A stretch of 30,890 bases of DNA from Sulfuricurvum sp. (lineage in GTDB: Bacteria; Campylobacterota; Campylobacteria; Campylobacterales; Sulfurimonadaceae): positions 1 to 30,890 of the forward strand of contig JAGXHZ010000148.1 of NCBI GenBank assembly GCA_024635855.1, written 5' to 3'. A model generated the notes under the pieces. It was not told the origin of the DNA and did not search any database. It saw nothing but the letters and a program-made list of their open reading frames with translations. This document shows, in pieces, positions 8,314-14,690 of the stretch; positions within the stretch are counted from its first letter, which is position 1; every line of letters starts with the position of its first letter. The position numbers were made by a program, and so were the translations under genes.

Positions 8314-9084
8314 TTGGATTTAACGGTTATTTTAGGTCTGCTGATAGCGGTCGCTTCGATTAGTACAGGTGATATTATCGACGGTGGAAATCCTCTGCAC
8401 ATTATCCATTTAGCGTCTCTTATTGTTATTTTTCCCACTACTATGGCAGCGGCAGCAGTTGCAACCGATGGAGAATTTGTAAGAGGTGCTTTCAAAAATC
8501 TTGGCATGGTGTTTAAAAAATCTCCTGTAAATCTGGAAGAGCGGATCAAAGAGATTGTTGATTTGGCGTTGATGGCTCGTCGTGACGGACTCCTTTCGTT
8601 AGAAAAGAGAGTTGCAGAACTTGACAATGCGTTTTTAAAGCAAGGCTTGAGCATGGCGGTTGATGGGAACGAAATCGAAACCATCGAAGCAACGCTTGAA
8701 GCGGTCATTGAAGAGACTGAACACTATTATCATGGGTGTGGACACTATTGGATTCTTGCAGGGGAAACTTCCCCGGTTATGGGACTTATCGGAGCGGTTT
8801 TGGGTCTTATTTTGGCACTTCAAAAACTCGATAATCCAGCGGAAATGGCACAAGGTATTGCAGGAGCGTTTACCGCAACAGTAACAGGGATTTTTTCATC
8901 CTACGTTTTGCTTGGACCATGGGGGCGAAAAATGATTGCAAAATCACACCACATTGTCAAAGAACAAAAAGTGATGCTTCAGGGGATAATCGGTATTGTT
9001 CATGGCGATAATCCTAGAACACTTGAAGCTAAATTGCTTAACTATCTCTCCCCTGCGGAAGAGAAGCATAGCCAATTCACGTAA
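8314..9084 (+). CDS. motA: Flagellar motor stator protein MotA
   Basis: MotA and MotB form the proton-driven stator of the flagellar motor. The 256-residue product has four membrane segments (about 3-20, 30-50, 150-172 and 185-205), the large cytoplasmic loop with the MARRDGLLSLE motif, and the conserved GLIGAVLGLILALQKL and GAFTATVTGIFSSYVLLGPWG helices, with the Pro of ETSPVMG near TM3. It is collinear with the H. pylori protein. The start is a TTG with AGGAG five bases upstream; MDLTVILGLLIAVASI aligns with other MotA N-termini, so the TTG is well supported. motB follows 12 bases later. Confidence 0.95.
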   Translation: MDLTVILGLLIAVASISTGDIIDGGNPLHIIHLASLIVIFPTTMAAAAVATDGEFVRGAFKNLGMVFKKSPVNLEERIKEIVDLALMARRDGLLSLEKRVAELDNAFLKQGLSMAVDGNEIETIEATLEAVIEETEHYYHGCGHYWILAGETSPVMGLIGAVLGLILALQKLDNPAEMAQGIAGAFTATVTGIFSSYVLLGPWGRKMIAKSHHIVKEQKVMLQGIIGIVHGDNPRTLEAKLLNYLSPAEEKHSQFT

Positions 9085-9096
9085 TGAGACCTTAAG

Positions 9097-9933
9097 ATGG
9101 GAAAAAAGAAAGCAAAAGCATGTCCCCAATGTGAAGTATGTGAAAAATGGGCAGTACCGACGGCAGACTTCTTTAGTCTTCTGTTGGCGCTTTTCATTGC
9201 TTTGTATGCATTAGCGTCAGTCAATAAAGAAAAAATGCGTGCAGTTAAAGAAGAATTTGTAAAAATATACGATTATGCTCCTGCACCGCAAGAGATTAGT
9301 CCCGTTCTCCCTATGGACCCAGCTACGCCCGAAACGCCATCCGAGCAAAGCAGCGGCCAGATGCCGGTTGCTGATGGCGGAGCAGTACTGGAGAATAACC
9401 CTAGCCAAAGTGATGGAAAAACCGAAGCCAGCAGTACGGAAGATGAGCAGATGCAGAATGTTTCAGTAGGTGAGGGTGCATTGGATCAGAGCATGGACGG
9501 AACGTTGCTTAAATTGCCGGCAACCATACCCTTTAGAGGCTCGAATGCAACGTTAGACGATGAAGAGATGCATCGCTTTGTCAAAAGAGTGGCAGATATT
9601 ATCAAAACACTTCCTCCGACGGTTGATATTTCAGTGCGTGGCTACACCGACAATCAAGTTCTTCCGAAAGGTTCTGCGTATCGTGACAACTTGGATTTAT
9701 CAAGTGCTCGTGCGGCAACGGTAGTGAGAGAGTTGATTAAAAATGGTGTGAGTGAGCAGCGAATTTCAAGTGCAGGATTTGGAGCAGCTAAACCGCTCGC
9801 GACGAACAGTACTGAAGCTAATCGAGCTAAAAATCGACGAGTTGAGTTCTATATGTTTGTGTCCAATGATAAAAAGCTTGATCAAGGAACGCAAAAGAGC
9901 GTTTTAGACTCCTTAGCAAAACTCCCTAAATAA
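9097..9933 (+). CDS. motB: Flagellar motor stator protein MotB
   Basis: MotB anchors the stator to peptidoglycan and carries the proton-binding aspartate. The 278-residue protein has a short cytoplasmic N-terminus, one membrane helix (ADFFSLLLALFIALYALASV) with the essential Asp24, a periplasmic plug/linker rich in Pro, Ser and Glu (about 65-145), and a C-terminal OmpA-like domain (ISVRGYTDNQV, LSSARAATVVRELI, ISSAGFGAAKPLATN, NRRVEFYMF). An unusual detail is a cysteine cluster, CPQCEVC (residues 9-15), just before the helix. It lies directly downstream of motA and abuts the convergent cyclophilin gene with no spacer. Confidence 0.95.
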   Translation: MGKKKAKACPQCEVCEKWAVPTADFFSLLLALFIALYALASVNKEKMRAVKEEFVKIYDYAPAPQEISPVLPMDPATPETPSEQSSGQMPVADGGAVLENNPSQSDGKTEASSTEDEQMQNVSVGEGALDQSMDGTLLKLPATIPFRGSNATLDDEEMHRFVKRVADIIKTLPPTVDISVRGYTDNQVLPKGSAYRDNLDLSSARAATVVRELIKNGVSEQRISSAGFGAAKPLATNSTEANRAKNRRVEFYMFVSNDKKLDQGTQKSVLDSLAKLPK

Positions 9934-10464
9934 TCAGGGAAGCAATGTGGCTTTGATTATTTTTTGTGTTTGAATTGGTCGATCACCATTTTGCTGACCA
10001 TTGGTTTGGACGTTATTAAGTTTGTTGAGGGTATCTAAACCTTTAATTACTTTACCAAAAATAGTGTGATAGCCATTGAGCCATGGTGTGGGTGCAGTCG
10101 TGATAAAAAACTGACTTCCATTTGTACGAGGTCCCGCATTGGCCATGGCTAAGATTCCAGCTTGATTAAAGACTACCCCTGATTTGAATTCATCTTTAAA
10201 CGGTTTTTTCCAGATTGATTCGCCACCTGCACCGGTTCCGGTAGGATCCCCCCCTTGAACCATGAAATTTTTGATAATACGGTGAAAAGTGAGACCATTA
10301 TAGTAGCCATTTTTTATGTGTGTTTTGAAGTTTTCAACCGCGAGAGGGGCCACATCTTCATAAAGTTCAAGCGTTAAATCACCTTGAGTTGTTTGAAGTA
10401 GGACCGTTGGATGAGCAGCAAGTGCAAAGCTATAGGATAGCAGCAAAGAGAGTAAAAGACGCAT
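9934..10464 (-). CDS. Periplasmic cyclophilin-type peptidyl-prolyl cis-trans isomerase
   Basis: Cyclophilins catalyse cis-trans isomerisation of X-Pro bonds. The 176-residue protein starts with a signal peptide (MRLLLSLLLSYSFALAAHP, cleavage near residues 16-17), so it should act in the periplasm, like E. coli PpiA. The catalytic core is recognisable: VENFKTHIKNGYYNGLTFHRIIKNFMVQGGDPTGTG (given here only to name FHR, QGGDP), then ILAMANAGPRTNGSQFFIT with the Gln and Phe of the active site, and FGKVIKGLD. Tryptophan in APTPWLNGYHTIFG is present. The gene converges on motB; the two stop codons are adjacent. It lies 22 bases downstream of the helicase-like gene and may be cotranscribed with it. 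Confidence 0.92.
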   Translation of the reverse strand: MRLLLSLLLSYSFALAAHPTVLLQTTQGDLTLELYEDVAPLAVENFKTHIKNGYYNGLTFHRIIKNFMVQGGDPTGTGAGGESIWKKPFKDEFKSGVVFNQAGILAMANAGPRTNGSQFFITTAPTPWLNGYHTIFGKVIKGLDTLNKLNNVQTNGQQNGDRPIQTQKIIKATLLP

Positions 10465-10486
10465 GGTTATTCCTTTTGTGTATGGT

Positions 10487-11950
10487 TTAAGATAACGAGT
10501 GAAGATCTTCAGAAATTATAGTGACGCTCTCTGATGCCCGGCTTAACGCAAGAGGATAAAGGCGGTTATTGGGGTCAATATTAATGAGATAGCAATGGGA
10601 AACGCTAAGAGAACTGATAAACTCCAAGGTCGATAGTGTGATAAATTCAAGGCTTTTGTATTGTAAGCTAAACGATGTATTGAGTATTCGTGATTCGAGA
10701 TGCAAATATTCATCGATAGCATTTTTATATTCGTCTAAAAGTTCTTCATTGGGAAGAATAATCATAACAGGGGAAGCACAGAGAAGATCCAAGTGGTTCC
10801 TTAATCCTGATAGGAGCGTATAAAGTGCTCCTTTGGTGTGAGAAAAATGTACGAACTGAATCGAAGGATTTCGATAAATATGCTTTAATGTTTGTTGAGG
10901 GGTATTTTCTTCGAGTATAGAACCGCTTAGAATAATGAATTTTTCATTTGAACTTGCAGTGAGATCAAGAAAAGGGGAAATATCCAACAGCTGTACATCA
11001 TCACATACAATATGAGTCATGTCGCTTGGAAACTCATTGGTATCAATAGGGGTATAGAGTTGACTTGGACTTAAAAATTGAAGTCGTGAAAAATCAAGGT
11101 GTACGACGGCAAAATCAGCCAAGGCTATAAGCTCTTGACGAAGCGTTTCCCCGTTAAGGAGTGTTGGGGTAATAATCATAATTTTAGCATGGGAGTTTTC
11201 AAGAAGTATTTGAAGTATTTTTCGGACAAGAACTGTACTTTTACCACTGGCACAAGCCCCTCCAAGCACAAGAGGAGATTGGGTAAGCGCAGCGTCTAAA
11301 AATATTTGCTGATCATCGTCTAAAAAGGCTCCAAAAGGCTCTGCAGCTGTTGGAAGCAATAGAGTATGAGCTCGAAGTGATCCGATTAGCTTTAGCTTTG
11401 AATAGGGCGTCTCCTGATAGGTTCCCAGTGACACAAGTTTATTTTGAATGCTTTGAATAGTATCATCACAAAACAGTAACCTTTCTTTAGGAAGCAGTTT
11501 GTGAAAAGAGGGATCAAGGGCATCAAATTCTGCTTCACTGAGATGTTCCATCCAAAAAAAACGCTCAATTGGGGTGGAATCAAAAGATAAAATATCTTCA
11601 AGTTTCTGATGAAGTATTTTTTCTGTTGATTCAAGGCGGGTAGTAGATGTTTTTTTACTTTTTCGTGAAGAACGCTCAACACTCGCACCCTTTAAATCTG
11701 ACTCTTTCCATAATATTTTTTCACCTAGATAAAGACCATAATGGGGTAAAAAGATTAATAGATCAATTAAGAGTGAAGTGTTGTGATGAAAGAGCGTGAA
11801 ATCTTTAAGTAATACTCCATTAACATCAAGGATAGAATGCTCAAGTGTTTTTTGTGACGCACTTTGTTTTTCTTGTTCAGATACATTAATCTTTTCATTG
11901 ATTTTAATAGGTTTCGATGGAAATAGGTATGATAAAAATGAAAACAACAC
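10487..11950 (-). CDS. NERD-like / degenerate superfamily 1 helicase-like protein
   Basis: A 487-residue protein that I recognise only by fold. Residues about 59-89 (LLIDLLIFLPHYGLYLGEK) resemble a NERD nuclease domain, but its usual catalytic Glu-X-Lys is not clear. Residues about 210-482 look like a UvrD-type SF1 helicase: D-Q of a Q motif, Walker A GGACASGKST (Lys237), motif Ia MIITPTLLNGETLRQEL, motif II VCDDVQ (DEXQ-like), motif III ILSGS and a motif VI-like YPLALSRASESV. The helicase part is short, so it may be an ATPase without full unwinding activity. The frame opens with a TTG at 11989, but I prefer the GTG at 11950: GGAGAGGA precedes it, and a TATAAT lies over the TTG. Function is unknown. 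Confidence 0.72.
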   Translation of the reverse strand: MLFSFLSYLFPSKPIKINEKINVSEQEKQSASQKTLEHSILDVNGVLLKDFTLFHHNTSLLIDLLIFLPHYGLYLGEKILWKESDLKGASVERSSRKSKKTSTTRLESTEKILHQKLEDILSFDSTPIERFFWMEHLSEAEFDALDPSFHKLLPKERLLFCDDTIQSIQNKLVSLGTYQETPYSKLKLIGSLRAHTLLLPTAAEPFGAFLDDDQQIFLDAALTQSPLVLGGACASGKSTVLVRKILQILLENSHAKIMIITPTLLNGETLRQELIALADFAVVHLDFSRLQFLSPSQLYTPIDTNEFPSDMTHIVCDDVQLLDISPFLDLTASSNEKFIILSGSILEENTPQQTLKHIYRNPSIQFVHFSHTKGALYTLLSGLRNHLDLLCASPVMIILPNEELLDEYKNAIDEYLHLESRILNTSFSLQYKSLEFITLSTLEFISSLSVSHCYLINIDPNNRLYPLALSRASESVTIISEDLHSLS

Positions 11951-11988
11951 GATAGTAATCCTCTCCAACGATGAATGATAAGGTGACA

Positions 11989-11994
11989 ATTATA
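11989..11994 (-). promoter_or_regulatory. -10 box of the NERD/SF1-like gene
   Basis: TATAAT on the minus strand, in ACGTTATAATTGTC. It overlaps the upstream TTG of the frame, which argues that translation begins at the GTG at 11950, giving a leader of about 30 bases containing GGAGAGGA. Confidence 0.5.
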
Positions 11995-12033
11995 ACGTAT
12001 TAAGTGGATAAATAAGGGAAATATATTAGTAAG

Positions 12034-12054
12034 CTTCGAGGAAGACCCTCGAAG
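12034..12054 (-). terminator. Hairpin downstream of hup
   Basis: A perfect 8-bp inverted repeat, CTTCGAGG / CCTCGAAG, with a five-base loop, 12 bases after the hup stop. On the minus strand it is followed by CTTACTAATATATTT, which is a weak U-tract, so it may act as an RNA-stabilising 3' end or partial terminator for hup. Confidence 0.6.
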
Positions 12055-12066
12055 AATTAGCAAGAA

Positions 12067-12351
12067 CTATTTTGCAGCTGCAACGCTATCTTTAAGACTT
12101 TTGCCTGGTTTGAATTTAGGAACCATTTTGTCTGCAGTAGTGTAAGTTTTATCAGTACCCGGTACTTTACCGCTTTTACCTTTTTGAAGTGATGCTGCAA
12201 AGTTGCCGAAGCCTACCAATGAAACTTCTTCTTTAGCAACAAGAGCTTCTGTAACCGCTTCTGTAAATGCTTTGATAGCTGTTTCAGCTTCTACTTTAGT
12301 TTTGTAACCGCCATTTTTTTGTACCAACTCAACGAATTGTGCTTTATTCAT
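12067..12351 (-). CDS. hup: DNA-binding protein HU
   Basis: HU is the abundant histone-like nucleoid protein that bends and compacts DNA. The 94-residue product has the family layout: MNKAQFVELVQKNGGY dimerisation helices, VSLVGFGNFAASLQKGKSGKVPGT and a C-terminal KMVPKFKPGKSLKD. The DNA-binding arm keeps the general position of the usual RNPxTG motif but reads KVPGTDKTYTTADK, as in other short HU proteins of this phylum, so arm intercalation may differ from E. coli HU. AAAGGAATTAA precedes the ATG. It is the only HU gene in the window and appears to have its own promoter in the 105-base gap upstream. Confidence 0.93.
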   Translation of the reverse strand: MNKAQFVELVQKNGGYKTKVEAETAIKAFTEAVTEALVAKEEVSLVGFGNFAASLQKGKSGKVPGTDKTYTTADKMVPKFKPGKSLKDSVAAAK

Positions 12352-12424
12352 TTAATTCCTTTAGATAAAGATCTATGAAACTCGCTAAAACTTCCTGATT
12401 TACGAGAAAAAAGAGAGCCCTGCG

Positions 12425-12437
12425 TTTCCGACGGAAA
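12425..12437. repeat. Short palindrome upstream of hup
   Basis: TTTCCG-A-CGGAAA, a 13-base dyad in the 105-base gap between hup and the 81-residue protein gene. It is too tightly centred for a stable hairpin and could be an operator for hup, possibly for the HTH protein encoded upstream. No experimental support is visible in sequence. Confidence 0.3.
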
Positions 12438-12456
12438 TACTTTAATATCTCTTAGC

Positions 12457-12702
12457 TTAAATTTTTCTTGTTTTTTCTGTTTTTTGTGAATTCTTTTGGA
12501 AAAAGGTGTTTTTTAGAGTGTTTTTGATCTTTTCTCGGAGTGGTGTTCGAATATTAAATGCCCTCATGCGGGTTTTTAGATGCAAGATGAAGTACGAATG
12601 ATAGTGAGATAATTTGTATTTAAGTACGAAAGGCTGCGTTGAGGATATGGATAAAAAAACATCGTCTAAACCGTGGCGTTCTTGTTCACTTAACGTACTC
12701 AT
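12457..12702 (-). CDS. Small hypothetical protein coupled to an HTH regulator
   Basis: An 81-residue frame starting inside the stop of the HTH gene (ATGA, four-base overlap), which supports translation by coupling. The N-terminus MSTLSEQERHGLDDVFLSI looks like a conserved segment, and the C-terminus is strongly basic (REKIKNTLKNTFFQKNSQK). No signal peptide, membrane helix or known catalytic motif is visible. I cannot assign a function. A partner or cofactor of the HTH protein is plausible only from the gene arrangement. Confidence 0.55.
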   Translation of the reverse strand: MSTLSEQERHGLDDVFLSISSTQPFVLKYKLSHYHSYFILHLKTRMRAFNIRTPLREKIKNTLKNTFFQKNSQKTEKTRKI

Positions 12703-12944
12703 GACTTTTTTCCTAATTTATTAATTTTTCGGACTACACGTATGATCTCATCATCTTCAAGCATTCCAAGCATTTCTAAAATCGCTTTGGCGGCTTGTGG
12801 CTTTGCGTTTCCAAGCCGCCAATCTTGATAGGAACGCATAGAAATTCCTAGCCTTTGAGCCATTTCTTTTTGAGAAATTTTTTTCCCGTTGCTTTGCGCT
12901 TCGACAGCGTTGTGAAGAAGATTAAAAAGGTCATTCATTTCCAT
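12699..12944 (-). CDS. Small helix-turn-helix (XRE-like) transcriptional regulator
   Basis: A protein of 81 residues from the ATG at 12944 (an upstream in-frame ATG at 12980 would give 93). The core is a lambda-repressor-like HTH: KKISQKEMAQRLGISMRSYQDWRLGNAKPQ, where QKEMAQRLGIS supplies helices 1-2 and SYQDWRLG the recognition region. The rest is a short helical C-terminus, EDDEIIRVVRKINKLGKK. There is no sensor domain. A TACAAT lies six bases before the ATG at 12944, so transcription may begin at that codon; another ATG at 12938 is also possible. It overlaps the next gene by four bases and so forms a two-gene unit. Confidence 0.7.
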   Translation of the reverse strand: MEMNDLFNLLHNAVEAQSNGKKISQKEMAQRLGISMRSYQDWRLGNAKPQAAKAILEMLGMLEDDEIIRVVRKINKLGKKS

Positions 12945-13114
12945 TACCCTATTGTAAACTTTATTTATTAAATTAAACATAAAAAATGTATGAAATATGC
13001 TATTAAATACTCTTTATAATCATTATTAAGAATATAATGCCATTTTTAATATCGGTTATATACAAAAATAATTTACTATACTTCATAATATGATTATATA
13101 TATACGGAAAAATG

Positions 13115-13147
13115 TATAAAAATTCATGTGGAATTTATCACATGAAT
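13115..13147 (-). terminator. Rho-independent-type terminator of the cyclase-DUF3972 unit
   Basis: A perfect 9-bp inverted repeat, ATTCATGTG / CACATGAAT (13122-13130 and 13139-13147), with an eight-base loop. On the minus strand the second arm runs straight into TTTTTATACATTTTT. It lies 89 bases beyond the DUF3972 stop. Confidence 0.6.
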
Positions 13148-13164
13148 GAAGGATTATAATATTT

Positions 13165-13190
13165 GACATTCCCGCAAAGGCGGAAATTCG
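13165..13190. repeat. REP-like dyad of the ATTCCCGC...GCGGGAAT type, degenerate
   Basis: CATTCCCGCAAAGGCGGAAA is a near-palindrome with a one-base bulge. It resembles the ATTCCCGC-n-GCGGGAAT intergenic dyad that recurs in many proteobacterial genomes. It lies in the 291-base AT-rich gap between the HTH gene and DUF3972, where its GC-rich core stands out. Only one copy is in the window. Confidence 0.4.
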
Positions 13191-13235
13191 TTTAAAATAA
13201 AAAATTTAAAGAAGTGATTTAGAAATTAAGAAGGG

Positions 13236-13898
13236 TTATAGAAGGTCAGTATAATCGTATTTTGAAAGATCGACGTAGAACTCGCTCTCTTTTTGAATAA
13301 TACGGACATCGCTTCCATATCGATCAGAAAAACGACTCCGTATTGCTTTGCGCCCTTCGCTTCCTATTCCAATAAATTTTAAATAACGCTTGAGTTCAAT
13401 AAGACCGCTAGCACTAAATGGAATTGTATTAGATACAGTAGCATCAACATCGTGTATGGTACTGTTTTGTGAGAGCATAAGCTTGCTGCTTAGTACTTCA
13501 AGTATATTTTTGAGCTGTTCATCTTTAGCCGTGTAAATTTCTTCGATTCGATTGCGTTCAGCGATAAGCATCTGCTCTTTATCATGTACAAGGGAATCGA
13601 TTTTCGCTTCAAGTTCTTTGAGTTTGAGTTTGAGGTGATTATTTTCTTTTTGGTAGAGGGCTATAATCATCCCAACATTTGTTTTAGTTGCGACAGAAGG
13701 GGCTGAAGTGCTTGAATGTGTATTTTTAGCAACATGAATTTCACGTTCTTTTTCTTCACTCAAAGCACTTCTGGGGACAATGATGTAGGTAATTCCCCCC
13801 TCGATAATATAGTTGAGACGTTTAGATTTCAACTTATTATGGATCATCTCTTTGGACATTTTAAATGTTTTGGCGTATTCATCGATGCTAAAACGCAT
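13236..13898 (-). CDS. DUF3972-type coiled-coil protein
   Basis: A 220-residue protein resembling the DUF3972 family of Campylobacterota. The N-terminal 50 residues (MRFSIDEYAKTFKMSKEMIH, then NYIIEGGITYIIVPRS) look like an excisionase/MerR-like winged-helix unit. Residues about 75-140 are a coiled coil (LYQKENNHLKLKLKELEAKI and so on). The C-terminal part, LIELKRYLKFIGIGSEGRKA and RFSDRYGSDVRIIQKESEFY, looks globular. Function is unknown; a DNA- or protein-binding scaffold is possible. The start has AAGGAG five bases upstream. It overlaps the cyclase-like gene by 11 bases, so the two are probably made together. Confidence 0.7.
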   Translation of the reverse strand: MRFSIDEYAKTFKMSKEMIHNKLKSKRLNYIIEGGITYIIVPRSALSEEKEREIHVAKNTHSSTSAPSVATKTNVGMIIALYQKENNHLKLKLKELEAKIDSLVHDKEQMLIAERNRIEEIYTAKDEQLKNILEVLSSKLMLSQNSTIHDVDATVSNTIPFSASGLIELKRYLKFIGIGSEGRKAIRSRFSDRYGSDVRIIQKESEFYVDLSKYDYTDLL

Positions 13899-14553
13899 TT
13901 ATTCTCCTTTTTGGGGTAAGTAACCAATCAGATTTTGGAGGGGGAATTATTCCCCCTTGTCGCATCCAAATGAGGTATCCGCTGTGTTGTATGTTGTGTT
14001 TGTCGCTAAACGTATGAAGTGAACTGTGTTTGAATTCACATTTAGTCAGTAACTCGGCAAAATCACTATGATCGTCTAAAAATCCTTGTAAGGATTTATA
14101 CGCAGTTTCGGAAATGAAAACCGTACTGACGATCAAATTTTTTATTTCACCATACCGTGCGCATTCGTTCAATCCATCTCCGACAAAGTTGTCATGACCT
14201 AAAATATCCTCAAAACGGTAGACATTCCCGGTATGAACCGCAACACGCAATCCTTGAAAATAAGGGTATTCACGAGCAATAAAATCGGAGAAATGATTAA
14301 AAGACAAACCAAGAATAGAACCAAAGCCCCGTAGACTTGGGTGTAAAATACAATAAAAACCATCCCCTGTCGGAATAATTCCTTGCAACATTTTTTCCAA
14401 TGGAATACCTGAATTTTTGAGCATCTTGTGGATCATTTTTTTGTAGCTCTGGGAAAGATAACTAATAAGTTCGAGTTGCTTAGGCATACTAAGAAGTGAA
14501 AAATCAATAATATCAACCAGAACAATATCGGTTTCGATGGGTCTTGTGTTCAT
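13888..14553 (-). CDS. Free-standing class III nucleotidyl cyclase-like protein
   Basis: A 221-residue protein with class III adenylate/guanylate cyclase features and no fused sensor domain. The two metal-binding aspartates are present in IVLVDIIDFS (Asp14) and PTGDGFYC (Asp64), and the transition-state pair in GDGLNECARYGE (Asn119 and Arg123, with the usual spacing of four). LRVAVHTGNVYRFED matches the R.gi..G.v strand. The residue where adenylate cyclases place a base-selecting lysine, four before Asp64, is Ile here, so substrate choice is uncertain and the protein might bind rather than cyclise a nucleotide. Gene overlap links it to the DUF3972 protein downstream. The start codon is preceded only by a weak GGAAAC. 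Confidence 0.72.
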   Translation of the reverse strand: MNTRPIETDIVLVDIIDFSLLSMPKQLELISYLSQSYKKMIHKMLKNSGIPLEKMLQGIIPTGDGFYCILHPSLRGFGSILGLSFNHFSDFIAREYPYFQGLRVAVHTGNVYRFEDILGHDNFVGDGLNECARYGEIKNLIVSTVFISETAYKSLQGFLDDHSDFAELLTKCEFKHSSLHTFSDKHNIQHSGYLIWMRQGGIIPPPKSDWLLTPKRRINAF

Positions 14554-14649
14554 ATGTGTGTTGTTTCCAAATCAATGAATATAGCGCTTATTTTATAAGA
14601 AAGCACCTCTAAAATCCCTGAGATTGATTTCACAGTGGTAAAAATATGC

Positions 14650-14655
14650 TAATAT
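14650..14655 (+). promoter_or_regulatory. Possible -10 box of pyk
   Basis: TAATAT in TATGCTAATATCC (with TG two bases before), about 35 bases upstream of the pyk ATG at 14691. It lies inside the longest possible pyk frame, which supports the downstream start. Confidence 0.4.
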
Positions 14656-14690
14656 CCTTAAAAATTACACATTTTATGGAGAAAAAAAGC

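Noticed and set aside
8289..8708. Minus-strand open frame of 139 codons over motA
   Set aside because: Antisense to MotA; no ribosome-binding site or recognisable domain.
9923..9940. TCCCT...AGGGA dyad across the adjacent motB and cyclophilin stops
   Set aside because: Five base pairs with an eight-base loop and no U-tract; too weak to call a bidirectional terminator.
14646..14690. Upstream ATG for pyruvate kinase
   Set aside because: It lies on the probable -10 box and the family N-terminus begins at 14691.
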